From assembly GCA_964567785.1 (NCBI GenBank), contig CAZMOK010000006.1:1-64000 (forward strand): a stretch of DNA of 64,000 nucleotides, in the 5' to 3' direction. This stretch comes from CAZMOK01 sp964567785 (GTDB taxonomy: Bacteria > Bacteroidota > Bacteroidia > Bacteroidales > JAGOPY01). A program made the position numbers and the translations under genes. Shown piece after piece: positions 50,400-59,653 of the stretch. Position 1 is the first letter of the stretch. The number at the start of each line of letters is the position of its first letter. The notes below the pieces were generated by a model that was given only the letters and a program-made list of their open reading frames with translations, ran no database searches and was not told the origin of the DNA.

Positions 50400-51944
50400 A
50401 TGGAAGACACCCAGGGAAAATCATTTACAGAAGACTCCAAAACTACCACCAGGCGAGAGAGAGAAAAGAAAAGCACACTTCAGAGGGCCATATATGAGCA
50501 CGGAAAGATACCCCCTCAGGCAGTCGATCTTGAGGAGGCTGTACTGGGAGCGCTTATGCTTGAAAAAGATGCGCTGGCAGCAGTCATTGATATCCTTAAT
50601 CATGAAATGTTCTATAAAGAACAACACCAGAAGATCTTCAAGGCGATAACAAGACTGTTCGGTAAATCCGAACCGGTTGATATTTTAACTGTTACAAACG
50701 AACTTAAAAGCAACGGCGAGCTTGAAATAGCAGGTGGGGCCTATTATCTCACCCAACTGACCAACCGGGTTGCTTCCTCTGCCAACATAGAGCAGCACAG
50801 CCGTATCATTATCCAGAAACACATACAGCGAGAACTTATCAGGTTATCCTCCGAAGTCATAAAGGATGCTTTTGAAGACACAACCGATGTTTTCGACCTG
50901 CTCGACAAAGCGGAGCAAAACCTTTTCAGTGTAAGCGAAAACAGCCTTAGGAGAAATTACACGCTCATGCCCGAGCTGGTAAAAAGCGCCATAGATGAAA
51001 TTCAGAAAGCCAAAGACCAGGACGGAAACCTCAGGGGCATTCCGTCAGGCTTCACAGAGATTGACCGGGTCACTGCCGGATGGCAAAAATCAGACCTTAT
51101 CATTCTTGCTTCCCGGCCAGGTATGGGAAAAACTGCATTCGCTCTTACAATGGCAAGGAATATGGCCGTGGATTTCCACAAACCGGTTGCTATATTCTCA
51201 CTTGAGATGGCGTCGGTACAGCTTGTTACCCGTCTTATTGCAGCAGAATCATCACTGCCGGCAGAGAAGCTCAGAAAAGGTGATCTCCAGGAATATGAAT
51301 GGACACAACTGAATTCAAAGATCAATAAACTGGTTGATGCACCGATATACATTGACGACACCCCTGCCCTCTCCATTTTCGAGCTCAGGGCAAAATGCCG
51401 CCGGCTAAAAGCCCAGCACGATATTGAGATGATCTTTGTGGATTACCTGCAGCTTATGACATCCGCAGTTGACAACAGGAGCGGAAACCGCGAGCAGGAG
51501 ATCAGTAACATTTCCCGCTCACTGAAAAGCCTGGCCAAGGAACTGGATGTACCGATCCTTGCTCTCTCACAGTTGAGCCGGGCCGTTGAAACACGGGGTG
51601 GATCAAAAAAGCCTATCCTCAGCGACCTGCGGGAGTCAGGAGCCATTGAGCAGGACGCCGATCTCGTTCTGTTCATATACCGTCCTGAATATTATCGCAT
51701 TGATGAAGATGAGGAAGGGAACCCGACAAACGGCATGGCTGATATCAGTATTGCCAAGCACCGTAATGGTGCGCTGGCCGATATCAAACTCAGGTTTATC
51801 AATCAGCTTGCTAAATTTGTAGACCTTAACAAAGATGATTTCGATATTGATTTCAATGAAACAGACGACTCCAACGGTAATATGAAAACTATTCCTTCAA
51901 AGTTGAACGAAATGAAAGATACTGACGATGACATTCCTTTCTAG
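50400..51944 (+). CDS. dnaB: Replicative DNA helicase DnaB
   Basis: 514 residues. N-terminal DnaB domain with PPQAVDLEEAVLGALML, linker, then a RecA-like motor: Walker A ASRPGMGKTAFA, SLEMASVQLVTRL, Walker B IFVDYLQLM, LSQLSRAVETR and the Arg finger in LSDLRESGAIEQDADL. It unwinds DNA at the fork. The start at 50400 is preferred because a -7 box lies inside the longer reading from 50355, which would add 15 residues. Convergent with pcm, 1 bp apart. Confidence 0.96.
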   Translation: MEDTQGKSFTEDSKTTTRREREKKSTLQRAIYEHGKIPPQAVDLEEAVLGALMLEKDALAAVIDILNHEMFYKEQHQKIFKAITRLFGKSEPVDILTVTNELKSNGELEIAGGAYYLTQLTNRVASSANIEQHSRIIIQKHIQRELIRLSSEVIKDAFEDTTDVFDLLDKAEQNLFSVSENSLRRNYTLMPELVKSAIDEIQKAKDQDGNLRGIPSGFTEIDRVTAGWQKSDLIILASRPGMGKTAFALTMARNMAVDFHKPVAIFSLEMASVQLVTRLIAAESSLPAEKLRKGDLQEYEWTQLNSKINKLVDAPIYIDDTPALSIFELRAKCRRLKAQHDIEMIFVDYLQLMTSAVDNRSGNREQEISNISRSLKSLAKELDVPILALSQLSRAVETRGGSKKPILSDLRESGAIEQDADLVLFIYRPEYYRIDEDEEGNPTNGMADISIAKHRNGALADIKLRFINQLAKFVDLNKDDFDIDFNETDDSNGNMKTIPSKLNEMKDTDDDIPF

Positions 51945-51945
51945 T

Positions 51946-52662
51946 TCAGTATTTTGTCCCGTCTTCGCGGATCATAGGCACAAATCTTACAGGCAGGACG
52001 CGTTTTTGCTTTAATTTCCCCTTCTCTTTACGAAGAAAGTAAAGTTCCTGTGAATACACATTGCCCACCGGAATGATCATCTTCCCTCCCTCGGCAAGCT
52101 GCTCTTCGAGCGGATCGGGGACTTCAGTAGGTGAACACGTTACGATTATTGCATCAAATGGAGCCGCCTCAGGCCATCCTTTGTATCCATCGCCTATCCT
52201 GACATAAACATTATCGTAACCGAGCTTTTCAAGTGTCTTACTTGCACTTTCACCAAGATTTTCAATTATCTCAATGCTGTGAACGCTATCGCAGATCTCA
52301 GCAAGGACGGCAGCCTGGTAACCTGAGCCGGTGCCAACCTCCAGCACTCTGTCGGTTCTTTGCAGATCAAGGACCTCGGTCATGAATGCCACTATATATG
52401 GCTGGGAAATGGTTTGCCCTGATCCGATCGGCAACGGATAGTCACTATAAGCCTCCCTGCTGTATTGATCAGGCACAAAATGATGTCGGGGGACAGCCCT
52501 CATTGCCCTGAGAACAGCAGTATCATCCACCCCCCTGTTAATAATCTGAGTCTGGACCATTCTCTCTCTTTCTTCCATTCTTTCATACATTTCAGCCCCC
52601 TGGGATATTGCCTTGCCCGAAATCAATAAAAATGCCAATATTAAAGAGAAACTCCATTTCAT
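51946..52662 (-). CDS. pcm: Protein-L-isoaspartate O-methyltransferase with signal peptide
   Basis: 238 residues. A hydrophobic N-terminus (FSLILAFLLISGKAISQG) looks like a Sec signal with cleavage near AIS-QG. The PIMT core follows: RHHFVPDQYSREAYSDYPLP, IGSGQTISQPYIVAFM, SAM loop EVGTGSGYQAAVL, and DAIIVTCSPTEVP. PIMT methylates isoaspartyl residues to start their repair. A periplasmic location is odd because SAM is cytosolic. If translation began at Met25, the enzyme would be cytosolic. Confidence 0.92.
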   Translation of the reverse strand: MKWSFSLILAFLLISGKAISQGAEMYERMEERERMVQTQIINRGVDDTAVLRAMRAVPRHHFVPDQYSREAYSDYPLPIGSGQTISQPYIVAFMTEVLDLQRTDRVLEVGTGSGYQAAVLAEICDSVHSIEIIENLGESASKTLEKLGYDNVYVRIGDGYKGWPEAAPFDAIIVTCSPTEVPDPLEEQLAEGGKMIIPVGNVYSQELYFLRKEKGKLKQKRVLPVRFVPMIREDGTKY

Positions 52663-52776
52663 ATCCCAAATGACCCGGATTTTGAAAAATGATTATAATA
52701 CAGGAATAAAATTACAATAAACGGCTGAAAGTTGCAAAACGCGAAGCGCGTGACGCAATGAACAATGAAAAATAAT

Positions 52777-52797
52777 TAAACTCTAAACTCTAAGCTC
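52777..52797. repeat. Heptamer array (TAAACTC x3) at the sucC end
   Basis: TAAACTC, TAAACTC and TAAGCTC in strict 7-bp phase run up to the sucC stop codon. The rest of the 134-bp gap to pcm holds GCGAAGCGCGTGACGC-like GC-rich sequence and no gene. Confidence 0.7.
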
Positions 52798-53990
52798 TAT
52801 ATGCTGAGCACTTCTTTTACAAGTGATGCAGCATCTTCTAGCTGAACCGCTGAATGAACCTTGAGGCCTGATTCATTAATGATTTTTGCTCCTTCTTCGG
52901 CATTGGTGCCCTGCAGCCTAACAACAATAGGAACTTTTATATCGCCGATGTTCTTGTACGCATCAACAACCCCCTGGGCAACCCGGTCGCCTCTTACAAT
53001 ACCACCGAAAATATTTACCAGGATGGCTTTTACGTTCGGATCTTTCAGGATGATCCTGAATGCTTCCTCCACCCTTTTGGCGTCTGCAGTCCCTCCCACA
53101 TCAAGAAAATTTGCCGGTGAACCACCATAAAGCTTGATCATGTCCATTGTAGCCATCGCCAGGCCGGCCCCGTTCACCATGCAACCAACATTTCCATCAA
53201 GCTTTACATAGCTTAGATCAAACTTGCTGGCTTCCACTTCAATGGGGTCCTCTTCAAAGATATCCCGCATCTCAGCTATTTCCGGTTGCCTGTAAAGTGC
53301 ATTGTCGTCGATCGCAACTTTGGAATCGGCTGCAAATACCTTGTCATCTGAGGTCTTGAACACCGGGTTGATCTCAAAAAGTTTTGAATCGGATTTCTCG
53401 AAAGCATTGTAAAGAGCTGTCACGAATTTTACCATCGATTTATAAGCATCCCCACTCAGGCCTAAGTTAAAGGCAACCTTTCGGGCCTGGAAGCCCATAA
53501 TGCCTGTCGAAGGGTCTATTTCTTCCTTGAAGATCAGCTCAGGGGTCTCTTCGGCAACAGCCTCTATGTCCATACCTCCCCTGGGAGAATACATGATCAT
53601 GTTCCTTCCGGTATTCCGGTTGAGCAGCACGCTCATGTAATATTCCTCTATTTCGGAGGGGCCGTCATAATAAATATTTTGTTCGATCAGGACCTTTCTC
53701 ACCAGCTTTCCTTCTTCACCTGTTTGTGGAGTAACGAGTGTCATCCCGAGGATCTGGTCTGCATAATTCTCAACCTCATCAAGAGTTTTGGCGATTTTCA
53801 CACCACCTCCTTTTCCCCGTCCCCCTGCATGGATCTGTGCCTTGACCGCCCATTTGCCGGAGCCGGCTTCTGCTTCGATCTCTTTTGCTGCCTCTACGGC
53901 ATCTTTCACATTTGACACAACAATGCCCATTGGTACGGGAACCCCGTATTTCTTCAAGATTGATTTTCCCTGATATTCGTGTAAGTTCAT
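52797..53990 (-). CDS. sucC: Succinate--CoA ligase (ADP-forming) subunit beta
   Basis: 397 residues. ATP-grasp start MNLHEYQGKSILKKYGVPVP, VKAQIHAGGRGKGGGVK, EINPVFKT, GLAMATMDMIKLYGG and the CoA-ligase tail VNIFGGIVRGDRVAQG. The beta subunit binds succinate and ADP in the TCA cycle and needs the SucD alpha subunit, which is not adjacent in the window and must lie elsewhere. Own promoter upstream. Confidence 0.97.
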   Translation of the reverse strand: MNLHEYQGKSILKKYGVPVPMGIVVSNVKDAVEAAKEIEAEAGSGKWAVKAQIHAGGRGKGGGVKIAKTLDEVENYADQILGMTLVTPQTGEEGKLVRKVLIEQNIYYDGPSEIEEYYMSVLLNRNTGRNMIMYSPRGGMDIEAVAEETPELIFKEEIDPSTGIMGFQARKVAFNLGLSGDAYKSMVKFVTALYNAFEKSDSKLFEINPVFKTSDDKVFAADSKVAIDDNALYRQPEIAEMRDIFEEDPIEVEASKFDLSYVKLDGNVGCMVNGAGLAMATMDMIKLYGGSPANFLDVGGTADAKRVEEAFRIILKDPNVKAILVNIFGGIVRGDRVAQGVVDAYKNIGDIKVPIVVRLQGTNAEEGAKIINESGLKVHSAVQLEDAASLVKEVLSI

Positions 53991-54016
53991 CCGGCTTGAC
54001 TTTTGGAGATTTTGCG

Positions 54017-54024
54017 CAAAAATA
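54017..54024 (-). promoter_or_regulatory. -7 box of sucC
   Basis: Minus-strand TATTTTTG (TAnnTTTG), 26 nt upstream of the ATG at 53990. Confidence 0.45.
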
Positions 54025-54118
54025 GTTAAATATCTTCATTTGATCACCGCTATGGCAATATCGGTTTTATTCCTTTCGTATACCTCTTATTCATGAAACA
54101 TGAAAAAGGGAAATAAAC

Positions 54119-54126
54119 TATATTTG
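54119..54126 (+). promoter_or_regulatory. -7 box of lolD
   Basis: TATATTTG (TAnnTTTG) ends seven bases before the ATG at 54134, so the leader would be only a few bases. An earlier ATG at 54129 is out of frame and followed by a stop. Confidence 0.45.
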
Positions 54127-54133
54127 TCATGAA

Positions 54134-54790
54134 ATGATACTGGAAGCTAAAGGAATAACAAAATCATTCGGCAACTTACAGGTTCTCAAGGATATCGACC
54201 TGAAAGTGAAGAAAAGTGAGATCCTGTCGATAGTTGGCGCTTCGGGGGCAGGTAAGTCAACGTTGCTGCACATACTTGGCACACTTGACCGCCCCGATAA
54301 AGGGGAGGTTCTCTACCTGGGTAAAAGTATTACCGGCTTGAAGGATAAGGAACTATCTGAATTCCGAAACAAGAATATCGGTTTTGTATTCCAGTTCCAC
54401 CACTTGTTACCTGAATTTACTGCCCTTGAAAACATTTGCATACCGGCATACATAGCAGGGTCCTCCCGGAAGGGGGCTGAAAAACAAGCCCTTGAGTTGC
54501 TCAGGCTCCTCAATCTTGACGAGAGGAAAGACCATAAGCCCTCTGCACTTTCGGGAGGGGAACAACAACGCGTCGCCGTTGCAAGGGCTTTGATCAATAA
54601 GCCCGGGATTGTCTTTGCCGACGAACCAACAGGCAACCTTGACTCTTCACATTCCGAAGAGCTGCATAAATTGTTTATGAAACTGCGTGACGAACTCGGG
54701 CAGACCTTTATTGTTGTTACTCATAATCATGCTCTTGCAGGCATGTCGGATCGCAGGCTCATAATCTCCGACGGTATGCTTTCAACATAA
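54134..54790 (+). CDS. lolD: Lipoprotein-releasing ABC transporter ATPase LolD-like
   Basis: 218 residues, one ABC domain. Walker A GASGAGKST (K41), Q-loop FVFQFHHLLPEFTALEN, signature LSGGEQQR and Walker B VFADEPTGNLDS, the last typical of the MacB/LolD/FtsE group. LolD powers release of lipoproteins from the inner membrane with LolC/E, whose genes are not adjacent here. FtsE- or MacB-type alternatives are less likely given overall similarity. Confidence 0.88.
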   Translation: MILEAKGITKSFGNLQVLKDIDLKVKKSEILSIVGASGAGKSTLLHILGTLDRPDKGEVLYLGKSITGLKDKELSEFRNKNIGFVFQFHHLLPEFTALENICIPAYIAGSSRKGAEKQALELLRLLNLDERKDHKPSALSGGEQQRVAVARALINKPGIVFADEPTGNLDSSHSEELHKLFMKLRDELGQTFIVVTHNHALAGMSDRRLIISDGMLST

Positions 54791-54938
54791 ATTCACCACC
54801 ACTCCTCCTGAAAAGAAACTGACAATATTAATTTTGCGGATTCGTTATTTTTCCTGAAAAAGACAAGCAATCCCCGGAATACACATTCAACTGTTAAAAA
54901 AGAATTTCCGGACGATAAAAAAAAGAACTGCAGGCGAC

Positions 54939-54946
54939 TATTTTTG
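54939..54946 (+). promoter_or_regulatory. -7 box of the 24-unit repeat gene
   Basis: TATTTTTG (TAnnTTTG) ends 23 nt before the ATG at 54970. Confidence 0.45.
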
Positions 54947-54969
54947 TACATAAATTCCCGGGACCAGGC

Positions 54970-57900
54970 ATGAAACTCAATACAATCATCAAATTCATTT
55001 TACTTCTGCTTATATCCCTTACGTTGATCCAGGCACAGGGCCAGTCGACCGGTGAGGAATACCGCCAGGCTATTGAACAGGCAGACGAGTATTTTGAGAA
55101 AGGTGATTTCATTAATGCCAAGGCATCCTATCAGTATGCCAGTAAGCTTCAGCCTGATGAAGAATACCCCAAAGAAAAACTGGCAGAATCGATCGAGCTC
55201 ATAAAAGTACAACTTGAAAAGAGCCAGCAATATGCACAGAAGACAATCCTGGCCGATGACCTGTTCAACGAAGGCAGCTATGAGGCTGCCAGAAAAATGT
55301 ATGAGCAGGCCCTGGAAATTCTTCCCAATGAAGAATATGCCCTCGAAAAAATAGATGAAATTGAACGTATACTGAAGGAGAGACGTGAAATTGAAGAGGG
55401 ATATGCAAAAAGCGTTGCCGAAGGTGATGAGTTCTTCATAAACGAAGATTATGAAAAAGCGTTGGATGCTTACAAGATGGCCGCTACTTTCAAACCCGGT
55501 GAAAAATATCCGGCCGAAAAAATTGAGGAAACCGAAACTATCCTCGATTCATTAAGGGCCAGCGAAGATGAGTATGAGAATGCACTATCACTGGCTGAAG
55601 AGTTTGTTGGCAGGGAAAAGTATGATGAAGCGCTGGTCCAGTTGAATAAAGCCATTAAGATCAAGCCCGGCGAGGCCTTTCCGGCAAAAAGGCTGGAGGA
55701 GGTTAAACTACTTAAAAAGGAATACGACTCTTACACGTCAATAATCGAGGAAGCAGACCAGCTTTATATCAGCAAGGAATTTCTGAAGGCAAAAGAAAAA
55801 TACGAGGAGGTGCTGAAAACTCATCCCGATGATGATTATGTACTGAACATGATCGACCGTACAGAACTGGCCATGGCCGAGATCGAAGACCTGAACAGGT
55901 CAAGCTATGAGCTGGCCATTGAAAAAGCGGATGAATTATTCAGCGAAGAAGATTATGAAAACGCACTGAAGGAGTATAAAAAGGCCCTGTCGTTCAAGCC
56001 CGGCGCTGAATACGCATTGAAACGGATCGATAAGGTGAATGAGTTGGCAAACCTCAGAAAAACCCAGGAGGAAGCTTATAAACAGACCATTGCAAAAGCC
56101 GACCAGCTTTATAAGGACGAAAAGTACACCGAATCCCGCGAGGAATATGTTAAAGCAAGGGAACTGAAGCCGCTTGAACAATATCCAGAGGTAAAAATAA
56201 GTGAGATTGACGATATACTGGAGCAGCTCAAAAGCCGTGAGGAAACTTATGAGGCCCTTATAGCCGGCGCCGACAAGCTCTTTTATGCCGACGACTATGA
56301 AGAAGCAAGGGAGCAATACCGGAAGGCTTCAGAAATGTTTCCCGCTAAGCAGTACCCGCTCGACCAGATCACCATGATCAACGAGATCATCGGATTGAGG
56401 GATACCTACATTAAAGAGCTTACGCGTGCCGACAGGTTGCTTGCTGAAGAGAAATATGAAGAGGCCATCCTTGCTTACCGCCAGGCAGCAGAAATAGACC
56501 CTGAAGAGAACTATCCTGATGAAAAGATAAATGAGATCGAGTCTCTGCTGGCTGAAAGGGCCAAAGAACTTGACAACAAGTACAAGGAGCTTATTGCAAA
56601 AGCCGACTCAGAGTTTGAGAGCCGTGACTACGAGGCAGCATCTGCAACATACAGGGCCGCGTCAGAGATCAAACCTGATGAACCCTACCCTAAAGAGAAG
56701 ATCGAACTCATTGATAAAAACCTTTTTGAGATAGCAAGGCAGCAGGAAGCAGATCAGCAATACGAAGACGCAATGGCAACCGGCGGGATGCGGATTCGGG
56801 AGAAAAAGTACCAGGAAGCATTGGCTGCATACAAGCTGGCAGCAGAGCTCAAGCCTGACGAACAGGAGCCGAAAGATAAAATTGAGGAAACAAATGAACT
56901 GATTGCCGAAAAAAACAGGCAGGAAGCTGTTGACCTGAAGTATAACCCCCTGGTAGCAGAGGCTGACCAGCTTTTCAGTGATAAAAAGTACAAAGAAGCC
57001 CTTGTTAAATACAAACAGGCAAGGGAGCTTAAGCCAGAAGAGGAATATCCGAGAGAAAGGATAACTGTTACCGAAGGGATCATAGCAGAACTCGAGCTCA
57101 TGGCTGAACTTGAAACTGAGTACAATGACTTTATACTTTCAGCCGATTCGGCCTTTGAGGCAAATGACCTTGAACTGGCAAGGACCCTCTACAGCCAGGC
57201 TGCTGCGTTGATGCCCGAAAAAGCCTATCCCGGCCAGAAGATTGACGAAATAGAGCGAAAATTAGCCGACGCCGAAGAACTTGAAGAAAGTTACAATACA
57301 GCCCTGGCCCTGGGCGAACAATACCTTGATAGCCAGGAATACGGGGAAGCTCTTGAACAATACAGGATCGCCTCTGAGCTCAAGCCTGATGCTGAGTTAC
57401 CGGCCACTAAGTTGGATGAGATCAATTCCATTCTTGACGAAATAGCCAGGAATGAACAGATAAAGAATGAGTATGAAGACATAATTGCGGAAGCCGATAA
57501 AGCCTACAATGAAAATAGATATGAGGAGGCTATTGAGCTCTACCGGGAAGCGGCTAAAGTGATCCCCGACAAGATCTACCCCCAGGAAATGATAAGAGAG
57601 ATCGAGATCATCAGGGATGAAATTGCTGTTGAAGAGGAGCGTCAAAGGCGATACGACAAGCTGATAAAATCGGCTGACAGCCTACTTACCATCGAAAACT
57701 ATGGCCTTGCCCTCACATCATACAAAGAAGCGCTTGACCTGAAACCCGATGAAGCCTACGCTGCCCGGAAGGTTACCGAACTGGAAGAAACTATTGCTGA
57801 AATAGCGAGGGAGAATGAACTGAATACAAGGTACGAAGAGACTATAGCGGCAGCCGACGAAGCTTTCGATGCTACAGAGTATGATAAGGCCATGGAAAAG

Positions 57901-59556
57901 TACCGGTCAGCTTCTGAGATCAAGCCTGGTGAAACTTACCCCGGTGAAAAGATCAGTGAGATCAATCGCATACTTGAAGATATTGCAAAGGCAGAGGCCA
58001 AACAGCAGCAGTATGACCAGGCCATAGCCCGCGCTGATGAGCTGGCCGGATCATCAAAATACGAAGAAGCACTGGCTGAATATAAAGCTGCACAGGCCCT
58101 TAAGCCTGATGAAGATTATCCTGCCGGCAAGATCAGGGAAATGAATACCATATTAGAGGATATTGCCAGGAAAGAAGAAATACAACGCAAGTACGACATG
58201 GCCGTATCGAATGGCGACAGTCTGCTGGGTGCCGGCCAGTTCAGAGCAGCAATAACTTCTTTCAATGTTGCAACGGAATTGAAACCTGATGAACAATATC
58301 CAAAAGAAAAGATCCTGGAGTCGCAGCGCAAACTCGACGAAATTGCTGCTGCAAAAGCCCTTGAGGAAGAATATAATGAAGCTGTAGCCCTTGCCGACAG
58401 CTACGTTGATCAGGCACTTTACGAAAGCGCAATCAATAATTACAAAAAAGCCCTCGAGCTGAAACCTGAAGAACAGTACCCGAAAAATAAAATCACAGAG
58501 CTGGAAACCCTTCTGGCGGCCAATACCGAATATGAAGAAGCAATTTCCTTTGCTGACGATCATTTTAAGCGCAGGGACTGGGAGAACGCCACCCTTGAAT
58601 ACAAAAGGGCCAATTCAATTAAGCCCGGTGAGAGCTATCCACTCGACAGGATTGCAGAAATAGAGTCGTTAATAGCAGAGGAAAAAAGGCTGAAAAAGAT
58701 CGAAGAAGATTACAGGAAGGTTATTAAAGAAGCCGACAAACTTTACGCATCAGAGGAATTTCAGCCTGCATTGGAAGCCTACCGGCAGGCACTTGAAATC
58801 AAACCGGAAGAAACTTATCCTGTGACCAGGATCGAGGTGATCAAGGAAAAGCTTGAAATACTCGAAGAGCAAAAAGAGAAGGCCTATGAGCTTGCCATCG
58901 CCAAAGCCGATAATTTCTTCGAGCAGGAAAACTATGAAATGGCCAAGCTTAACTATGAGACGGCTTCCGATCTAAAGCCCCGGGAAACATATCCGGTCGA
59001 TAGGCTTAAAGAAGTGAACGAGATGATAATGCTGAGGAGGCAGGTGCTGCAGGAAGAATATGACAAGGCAATTGCCGATGCCGACAAATTCTATGCGTCG
59101 AAGATATACGACAACGCCATTGAATCTTACAGGGAAGCTGCCATGATCAAATCCGACGAAGCATACCCTGTGGAGATGATCCGGAATATTATGAAGTTGC
59201 TCAGCGAAAGGGCTATTGTGGATGTAAACCGCGAACCCCTGCTCATTGAGAACAATACCACGGAGAAGTTCACATTTCCACCGGTGCCGGTTCAAAACAG
59301 GAAATCGAACTACATCTTTTTCAAGGCTACGAACAAATCTGAAAATGATTACAAGGTCATCCTGAGCTTTGGTGAAGGAAGTGCCAAGAACGGAGGAGTT
59401 GTTGTAAAAGTACCACCGGGCAGTGAAGAAAATGAATTCCTCGTAAGGATCAGCGCACAGTATAAATGGTTCAGCGAAGACAACAATTGGATCACGCTAT
59501 ATCCAGAAGGAGGCGATCTGGAACTCGGACTGATGCAGATCTCCAATTCGGATTAA
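54970..59556 (+). CDS. Giant exported protein of 24 TPR-like repeats
   Basis: 1,528 residues. A signal peptide of about 20-25 residues (FILLLLISLTLIQAQGQ) precedes 24 tandem units of about 55-60 residues, each of the form YxxAIxxAD.LF....Y.EAL..Y..A..LKP.E.YP..KI.EI. ending in a charged helix. That is one TPR hairpin plus a linker helix per unit. After unit 24 a domain of about 115 residues (from DVNREPLLIENN to LELGLMQISNSD) looks like a beta sandwich. It should form a long periplasmic or surface superhelical scaffold; partner unknown. No catalytic motif. Confidence 0.88.
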   Translation: MKLNTIIKFILLLLISLTLIQAQGQSTGEEYRQAIEQADEYFEKGDFINAKASYQYASKLQPDEEYPKEKLAESIELIKVQLEKSQQYAQKTILADDLFNEGSYEAARKMYEQALEILPNEEYALEKIDEIERILKERREIEEGYAKSVAEGDEFFINEDYEKALDAYKMAATFKPGEKYPAEKIEETETILDSLRASEDEYENALSLAEEFVGREKYDEALVQLNKAIKIKPGEAFPAKRLEEVKLLKKEYDSYTSIIEEADQLYISKEFLKAKEKYEEVLKTHPDDDYVLNMIDRTELAMAEIEDLNRSSYELAIEKADELFSEEDYENALKEYKKALSFKPGAEYALKRIDKVNELANLRKTQEEAYKQTIAKADQLYKDEKYTESREEYVKARELKPLEQYPEVKISEIDDILEQLKSREETYEALIAGADKLFYADDYEEAREQYRKASEMFPAKQYPLDQITMINEIIGLRDTYIKELTRADRLLAEEKYEEAILAYRQAAEIDPEENYPDEKINEIESLLAERAKELDNKYKELIAKADSEFESRDYEAASATYRAASEIKPDEPYPKEKIELIDKNLFEIARQQEADQQYEDAMATGGMRIREKKYQEALAAYKLAAELKPDEQEPKDKIEETNELIAEKNRQEAVDLKYNPLVAEADQLFSDKKYKEALVKYKQARELKPEEEYPRERITVTEGIIAELELMAELETEYNDFILSADSAFEANDLELARTLYSQAAALMPEKAYPGQKIDEIERKLADAEELEESYNTALALGEQYLDSQEYGEALEQYRIASELKPDAELPATKLDEINSILDEIARNEQIKNEYEDIIAEADKAYNENRYEEAIELYREAAKVIPDKIYPQEMIREIEIIRDEIAVEEERQRRYDKLIKSADSLLTIENYGLALTSYKEALDLKPDEAYAARKVTELEETIAEIARENELNTRYEETIAAADEAFDATEYDKAMEKYRSASEIKPGETYPGEKISEINRILEDIAKAEAKQQQYDQAIARADELAGSSKYEEALAEYKAAQALKPDEDYPAGKIREMNTILEDIARKEEIQRKYDMAVSNGDSLLGAGQFRAAITSFNVATELKPDEQYPKEKILESQRKLDEIAAAKALEEEYNEAVALADSYVDQALYESAINNYKKALELKPEEQYPKNKITELETLLAANTEYEEAISFADDHFKRRDWENATLEYKRANSIKPGESYPLDRIAEIESLIAEEKRLKKIEEDYRKVIKEADKLYASEEFQPALEAYRQALEIKPEETYPVTRIEVIKEKLEILEEQKEKAYELAIAKADNFFEQENYEMAKLNYETASDLKPRETYPVDRLKEVNEMIMLRRQVLQEEYDKAIADADKFYASKIYDNAIESYREAAMIKSDEAYPVEMIRNIMKLLSERAIVDVNREPLLIENNTTEKFTFPPVPVQNRKSNYIFFKATNKSENDYKVILSFGEGSAKNGGVVVKVPPGSEENEFLVRISAQYKWFSEDNNWITLYPEGGDLELGLMQISNSD

Positions 59557-59624
59557 ATAAGCCCACATCATACTGATTATTAAGGCTTTGTCAATTTATC
59601 ACTATACATATCGACGATTTTTCA

Positions 59625-59632
59625 TATTTTTG
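59625..59632 (+). promoter_or_regulatory. -7 box of the cysteine-desulfurase-like gene
   Basis: TATTTTTG (TAnnTTTG) ends 21 nt before the ATG at 59654. Confidence 0.45.
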
Positions 59633-59653
59633 TGTTACTAAATCCTGCCTCAT

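Noticed and set aside
52797..53990. sucC as a broken sucCD operon
   Set aside because: sucC is complete with its own promoter; separate location of sucD is known in Bacteroidota and nothing suggests a deletion.
54970..59556. Assembly artefact from collapsed or duplicated repeats
   Set aside because: The 24 units are well diverged at the DNA level and the frame is unbroken through the unique C-terminal domain.
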